A stretch of 64,000 nucleotides of DNA from Chryseobacterium pennae (lineage in GTDB: Bacteria; Bacteroidota; Bacteroidia; Flavobacteriales; Weeksellaceae). Shown here piece by piece: positions 60,918-64,000 of this stretch. The position numbers were made by a program, and so were the translations under genes. The stretch's first letter is position 1. Every line of letters starts with the position of its first letter. Location of the stretch: positions 1 through 64,000 of the forward strand of contig NZ_QNVT01000010.1 in assembly GCF_003385515.1 (NCBI RefSeq). The letters run 5' to 3'. The notes under the pieces were generated by a model. It was not told the origin of the DNA. It worked only from the letters and a program-made list of their open reading frames with translations, and ran no database searches.

Positions 60918-62588
60918 ATGAAGAAGATCAATGCTAAATCCCCACTGGGAATTTTCTTAATGGTAATTATCCCTTTGGTAATTATCCTTATCTATTCAGG
61001 AATCAGACTGGACCTAACCAAAGAAAAAAGATACACTCTTTCAGAAAGCACTGTTAAAGTGTTGGAATCCGTTAAAAAACCTCTGACAGTAGAAGTTTAT
61101 CTTGAAGGTGATTTCCCGGCGAGCTTTAAACAGCTTCAGGGGGAAACAAAGTTCATGCTGGAGGAATTCAGAAAAATTAACCCGAAGATCGATTTTAAAT
61201 TCATCGACCCTATTAAAACAAAGATGTCTCAGGATACCTTGATGGCAATGGGAATGCAGCCTTCGGTTCTTCCAGATATAAAGGATGGAAAAATTTCACA
61301 GATTACCCTTTTCCCATATGCTGTTATAAAATATGATAAAGATGGAGTTTCTATTCCGTTGGTTGTACAGCAAGCAGGTATTGATGCAGACCAGCAGCTG
61401 ACCAGATCCATTGAAGGACTTGAATATAATCTGGTTTCGAACATTAAGAATATTTCAGCTGCTAAAAGAAAAAAAATTGGGATCTTGGTCAATCAGGATG
61501 AACTGAGTCCAGATGAATTCCAGGGATTTGTACATCTTGCTATGGAAAATTATGACGCAGGGCCTATTATTCCTAAAAATCAGACTGAACTTAGCGCAGC
61601 AGATGTTCCATTATTAAAACAAATGAGTGCTCTCGTGATTGCAAAGCCAAGAAAAGCTTTTACAGACAACGAAAAGGTAATTCTTGACCAATATATTATG
61701 AATGGCGGGAAAACGCTCTGGATGATTGATGCAGTAAATGCTGAAATGGATACACTGACAAGATCTAAAAAAGTAATGCCTTTCCCTGTGGATATCAATA
61801 TGACTGATTTTTTCTTCAACTACGGATTAAGAATCAATAATGCACTGGTAAAAGATGTGAAGAAATTTGCTTTATTAAGACTGGTAACAGGAGAAGTAAG
61901 CGGAAACCCACAGTATACAAGCTTACCATGGCCTTATTTCCCTCTTGGAATTGCTGAAAATAATAATCCAATCACTAAAAATATCAATCCTGTAAAATTC
62001 GAATTTCCTACTTCTATTGATACATTAGGGGGAAGAAAGAATATCAAAACAAAAGTTCTTTTCGAATCCAGTGAAAGAACATTACTGAAACAGGTTCCAA
62101 ATTATGTTGATCTGAAAGAGATCGCCACTGTAGACAGTCTTGGACAAATGGAGAAACCAAGCACTCCGAAGATTTTCGCAGTAGCACTTGAAGGTAAATT
62201 TAATTCTGCTTATGCCTCAAGGATTGAAAGAAAATCTTATCCTGGATTTAAAGCAGAAAGTCCTGAGAATAAAATGATAGTGATTGCAGACGGAGATATA
62301 GGACGAAATAAAGTCATCAAAGGAAAACCGCTTCCATTGGGAGTAGATATGCTCACGAATGAACAGTTCGGAAATGAACAGTTCCTGAGAAACGCCTTGG
62401 ATTATCTATTGGATGACAGCAATCTGATGGAATTGAGAAACAGAAACATTGAAGAAAGACTTCTCGACAGACATAGAATAGAAGACGAAAGAACCACTTG
62501 GCAATGGCTGAATTTATTGCTCCCATTGGTAATTATCGGTCTTATCGGAGGATTGTTCTTCTGGCTGAGAAAGAAGAAATTTGGATAA
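60918..62588 (+). CDS. gldG: Gliding-associated ABC component GldG
   Basis: 556 residues: an N-terminal membrane helix (about 13-29), a large periplasmic domain with a GIFT/DUF4350-type fold (RKKIGILVNQDE, LVIAKPRKAFTDNEK, MIVIADGDIGRN), and a C-terminal helix (LLLPLVIIGLIGGLFFWLRKKK). Together these are typical of GldG. Translationally coupled to gldF by close spacing. Confidence 0.93.
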   Translation: MKKINAKSPLGIFLMVIIPLVIILIYSGIRLDLTKEKRYTLSESTVKVLESVKKPLTVEVYLEGDFPASFKQLQGETKFMLEEFRKINPKIDFKFIDPIKTKMSQDTLMAMGMQPSVLPDIKDGKISQITLFPYAVIKYDKDGVSIPLVVQQAGIDADQQLTRSIEGLEYNLVSNIKNISAAKRKKIGILVNQDELSPDEFQGFVHLAMENYDAGPIIPKNQTELSAADVPLLKQMSALVIAKPRKAFTDNEKVILDQYIMNGGKTLWMIDAVNAEMDTLTRSKKVMPFPVDINMTDFFFNYGLRINNALVKDVKKFALLRLVTGEVSGNPQYTSLPWPYFPLGIAENNNPITKNINPVKFEFPTSIDTLGGRKNIKTKVLFESSERTLLKQVPNYVDLKEIATVDSLGQMEKPSTPKIFAVALEGKFNSAYASRIERKSYPGFKAESPENKMIVIADGDIGRNKVIKGKPLPLGVDMLTNEQFGNEQFLRNALDYLLDDSNLMELRNRNIEERLLDRHRIEDERTTWQWLNLLLPLVIIGLIGGLFFWLRKKKFG

Positions 62589-62622
62589 TATAAAAGAGAA
62601 GCTTTTTAGCTTCTCTTTTATA
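62589..62622. terminator. Bidirectional terminator after gldG
   Basis: TATAAAAGAGAAGCT (62589-62603), loop TTTT, AGCTTCTCTTTTATA (62608-62622), perfect 15 bp; lies between convergent genes. Confidence 0.88.
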
Positions 62623-62637
62623 TTTGAAAATGATTGT

Positions 62638-63006
62638 TTATTTAGATTTCAATTTTTTATTTTCTTCTTTCAACGCTTCTACTTGTTCTTCCAGAATCTT
62701 AATATAACTCTGTAAATTTTCTATGATAGAATTAGGAATACTATGGAAGTGGTTAAAGTAACTACCGGCATTATCATTGAAAGTAGTATTGTCATGGTTG
62801 TTATGAACGATTGCTGTTTTCCTTTCTTCTTTTATCTCTTCTACAGGAACATCAAGTGCTTTTGCAAGCTTTTCCCATTCATCATCATATATTCTTACTT
62901 CGTCATTCTCTTTTCGAGAGTAGTTTGAAACATCTGTCGAGATGACTTTAGACATATATTCCTGTGTGTAACCTCTTTGCTTTCTTAGACTTTTTAGCTT
63001 TTCCAT
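62638..63006 (-). CDS. XRE-type HTH regulator with C-terminal coiled coil
   Basis: 122 residues. The first 60 form a Cro/CI helix-turn-helix (LRKQRGYTQEYMSKVISTDVSNYSRK is the relevant region, about residues 6-31). A middle His/Asn-rich part (NNHDNTTFNDNAGSYFNHFH) follows, then a coiled coil (ENLQSYIKILEEQVEALKEEN). The ORF reaches 63036, but that ATG is within the -10 box, so ATG 63006 is used. Target unknown. Confidence 0.82.
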   Translation of the reverse strand: MEKLKSLRKQRGYTQEYMSKVISTDVSNYSRKENDEVRIYDDEWEKLAKALDVPVEEIKEERKTAIVHNNHDNTTFNDNAGSYFNHFHSIPNSIIENLQSYIKILEEQVEALKEENKKLKSK

Positions 63007-63033
63007 AACGACCTTTTTATTTGTGTCTTTATA

Positions 63034-63041
63034 CAAATATA
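63034..63041 (-). promoter_or_regulatory. -10 box of the XRE regulator gene
   Basis: Minus-strand TATATTTG, exact TAnnTTTG match, 27 nt upstream of ATG 63006. Confidence 0.6.
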
Positions 63042-63066
63042 AAAAAATGGAGTAGAACTTTAAAAT

Positions 63067-64000
63067 CTATTTACTGAATGCACTTTGATATTTTTCCAAT
63101 ACATTCCATATTCCATAAAAAGCATCATTCCCTTTCTTATCCGAGAAATTGGTATTGAAGATCATAATTCTTCCCAGATTATTCTTAGGATCAAAAAATA
63201 GCATAGACATTACGCCCGGATCTCCACCCGTATGGCCAATATAGCCTGTATAGCCAAATCCCATAAATATTCCCACATTATAAGATTCACTGTAAGGATT
63301 TTGAGTATTTCTTTCTGTAAAATTAGTAGCAGAAAGTTGTGGAGTGAAGTATTCCTTATAGCTTTTCCAGTTCAGAATTGTTCCTTTTCCGTTATATCCT
63401 TTAATCAGTTCAGTTAAATATTTACTAAGATCATTAATACTGGTAATAAATCCTCCATCAGGATAGGTTGCTGAAAGGTAATAGGGAAGAACAGTAGAAG
63501 GATTTTCGTAAAGCCTGGAGAATTTTGAAAACTGAATGTCTTCAAATTTCCACCCTGAGTCTTTCATCCGCAAAGGTTTCAGAATGTATTCTTTTGTAAA
63601 TGTACTGAACTCCTGCCCGGTTGCCTGTTCAATAATAAATGCAGCTAAAGCAGTTCCCACATTGGAATATTTATATATTGTTCCTGGCTTATGCAATGAA
63701 AAACTATTCTTATTCCACTTTCCGTTTTCTGCCAGAACATTTTTAAGGAATGCAGCCATGGTGATGATCGAATCAGAAGTATTAAATACCTGCTCGTCAT
63801 CAAAGTTAAGCTTTGCTCCATTTAGATTTTGGTTTGGTTTCAGGAAATAGTTTTTAGATAAATAAAATTCATTATCCAGAATAGAAGAAGTATGATTGGC
63901 TAGTTGACGTATAGTAATGGGTGTTTCTGGAAATTTTGGATTGATAACTTTAAATGGTAAATATTTCTGTATTGGATCATCCAAATTCAATTTTCCCAGT
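63067..64000 (-). CDS. Serine hydrolase, beta-lactamase class C-like (truncated by window edge)
   Basis: The frame is open through 64000, so the gene's start lies outside the window; the apparent TTG start at 63990 is internal (the reading LGKLNLDDPIQKYLP continues past it). The visible 310 residues are the C-terminal part of a beta-lactamase/DD-peptidase-like protein: NHTSSI, the YxN motif in YSNVGTALAAF and HTGGDPG as the KTG equivalent. The SxxK motif must lie beyond the edge. Likely a periplasmic or secreted esterase or peptidase. Confidence 0.82.
   Translation of the reverse strand, partial: LGKLNLDDPIQKYLPFKVINPKFPETPITIRQLANHTSSILDNEFYLSKNYFLKPNQNLNGAKLNFDDEQVFNTSDSIITMAAFLKNVLAENGKWNKNSFSLHKPGTIYKYSNVGTALAAFIIEQATGQEFSTFTKEYILKPLRMKDSGWKFEDIQFSKFSRLYENPSTVLPYYLSATYPDGGFITSINDLSKYLTELIKGYNGKGTILNWKSYKEYFTPQLSATNFTERNTQNPYSESYNVGIFMGFGYTGYIGHTGGDPGVMSMLFFDPKNNLGRIMIFNTNFSDKKGNDAFYGIWNVLEKYQSAFSK

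Noticed and set aside
63067..63990. Complete small serine hydrolase starting at 63990
   Set aside because: The frame continues to the window edge and lacks the SxxK motif, so the start is internal and the gene is truncated by the window.
1..64000. tRNA, rRNA or CRISPR loci
   Set aside because: No T-loop-like GGTTCRAATCC with matching acceptor stems, no rRNA segments and no regularly spaced direct repeats were found by eye; the spacers are mostly short.

Overview
The window looks like a chromosomal segment of a low-GC flavobacterium, most probably Chryseobacterium or a close Weeksellaceae relative. The evidence is: five secreted proteins ending in type IX secretion (T9SS) C-terminal sorting domains; gldF and gldG; many Bacteroidetes-type -10 boxes of the form TAnnTTTG, mostly without Shine-Dalgarno sequences; a Tat-exported glycosylasparaginase of the type known from Elizabethkingia/Flavobacterium; and short dispersed intergenic repeats of the kind common in this family. 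No rRNA, tRNA, CRISPR array, transposase or phage gene was recognised.

Layout. 0-6.4 kb: a DbpA-like RNA helicase, then a type III restriction-modification pair (mod, res). 6.4-8.4 kb: rpsA with a structured leader. 8.7-14.6 kb: two tandem secreted von Willebrand A-like paralogs and a secreted fungalysin-type protease, all T9SS cargo. 14.6-21.7 kb: an EamA transporter, an alpha/beta hydrolase, three unrecognised proteins, a divergent MFS transporter/AraC regulator pair and an SRPBCC protein. 22.2-27.4 kb: rplS, a large T9SS metallophosphoesterase and a secreted MORN-like repeat protein. 27.7-31.3 kb: scoA and scoB (3-oxoacid CoA-transferase subunits) separated by an oppositely oriented ABC exporter. 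31.6-35 kb: a DUF4197 protein and a GH20 hexosaminidase. 35-39.5 kb: a sulfur module with a Crp/Fnr regulator, a TauE/SafE permease, a metallo-beta-lactamase/double-rhodanese protein and two half-size YeeE/YedE permeases. 39.5-43.3 kb: a TolC/HlyD/DUF3302 export operon and a second Crp/Fnr protein. 43.4-49 kb: glycosylasparaginase, lipoprotein, CutC, a GxxExxY protein embedded in a repeat cassette, and GH2 beta-mannosidase, which look like N-glycan breakdown genes. 49-64 kb: an orphan ParD antitoxin, an AEC permease, priA, dacB, a T9SS M1 peptidase, a JmjC-like protein, kbl, hemJ, gldF-gldG, an HTH/coiled-coil regulator and a truncated serine hydrolase at the window edge.

The most striking regulatory signal is in the sulfur module. 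The same 12-bp palindrome TGTTATGTAACA precedes both the TauE gene and the MBL-rhodanese operon at an identical distance from a weak -10 box, next to a Crp/Fnr gene whose own start is preceded by a half-matching site. Several apparent ORF starts (14641, 20194, 46108, 55096, 63036) fall inside or upstream of -10 boxes, so later starts were chosen.
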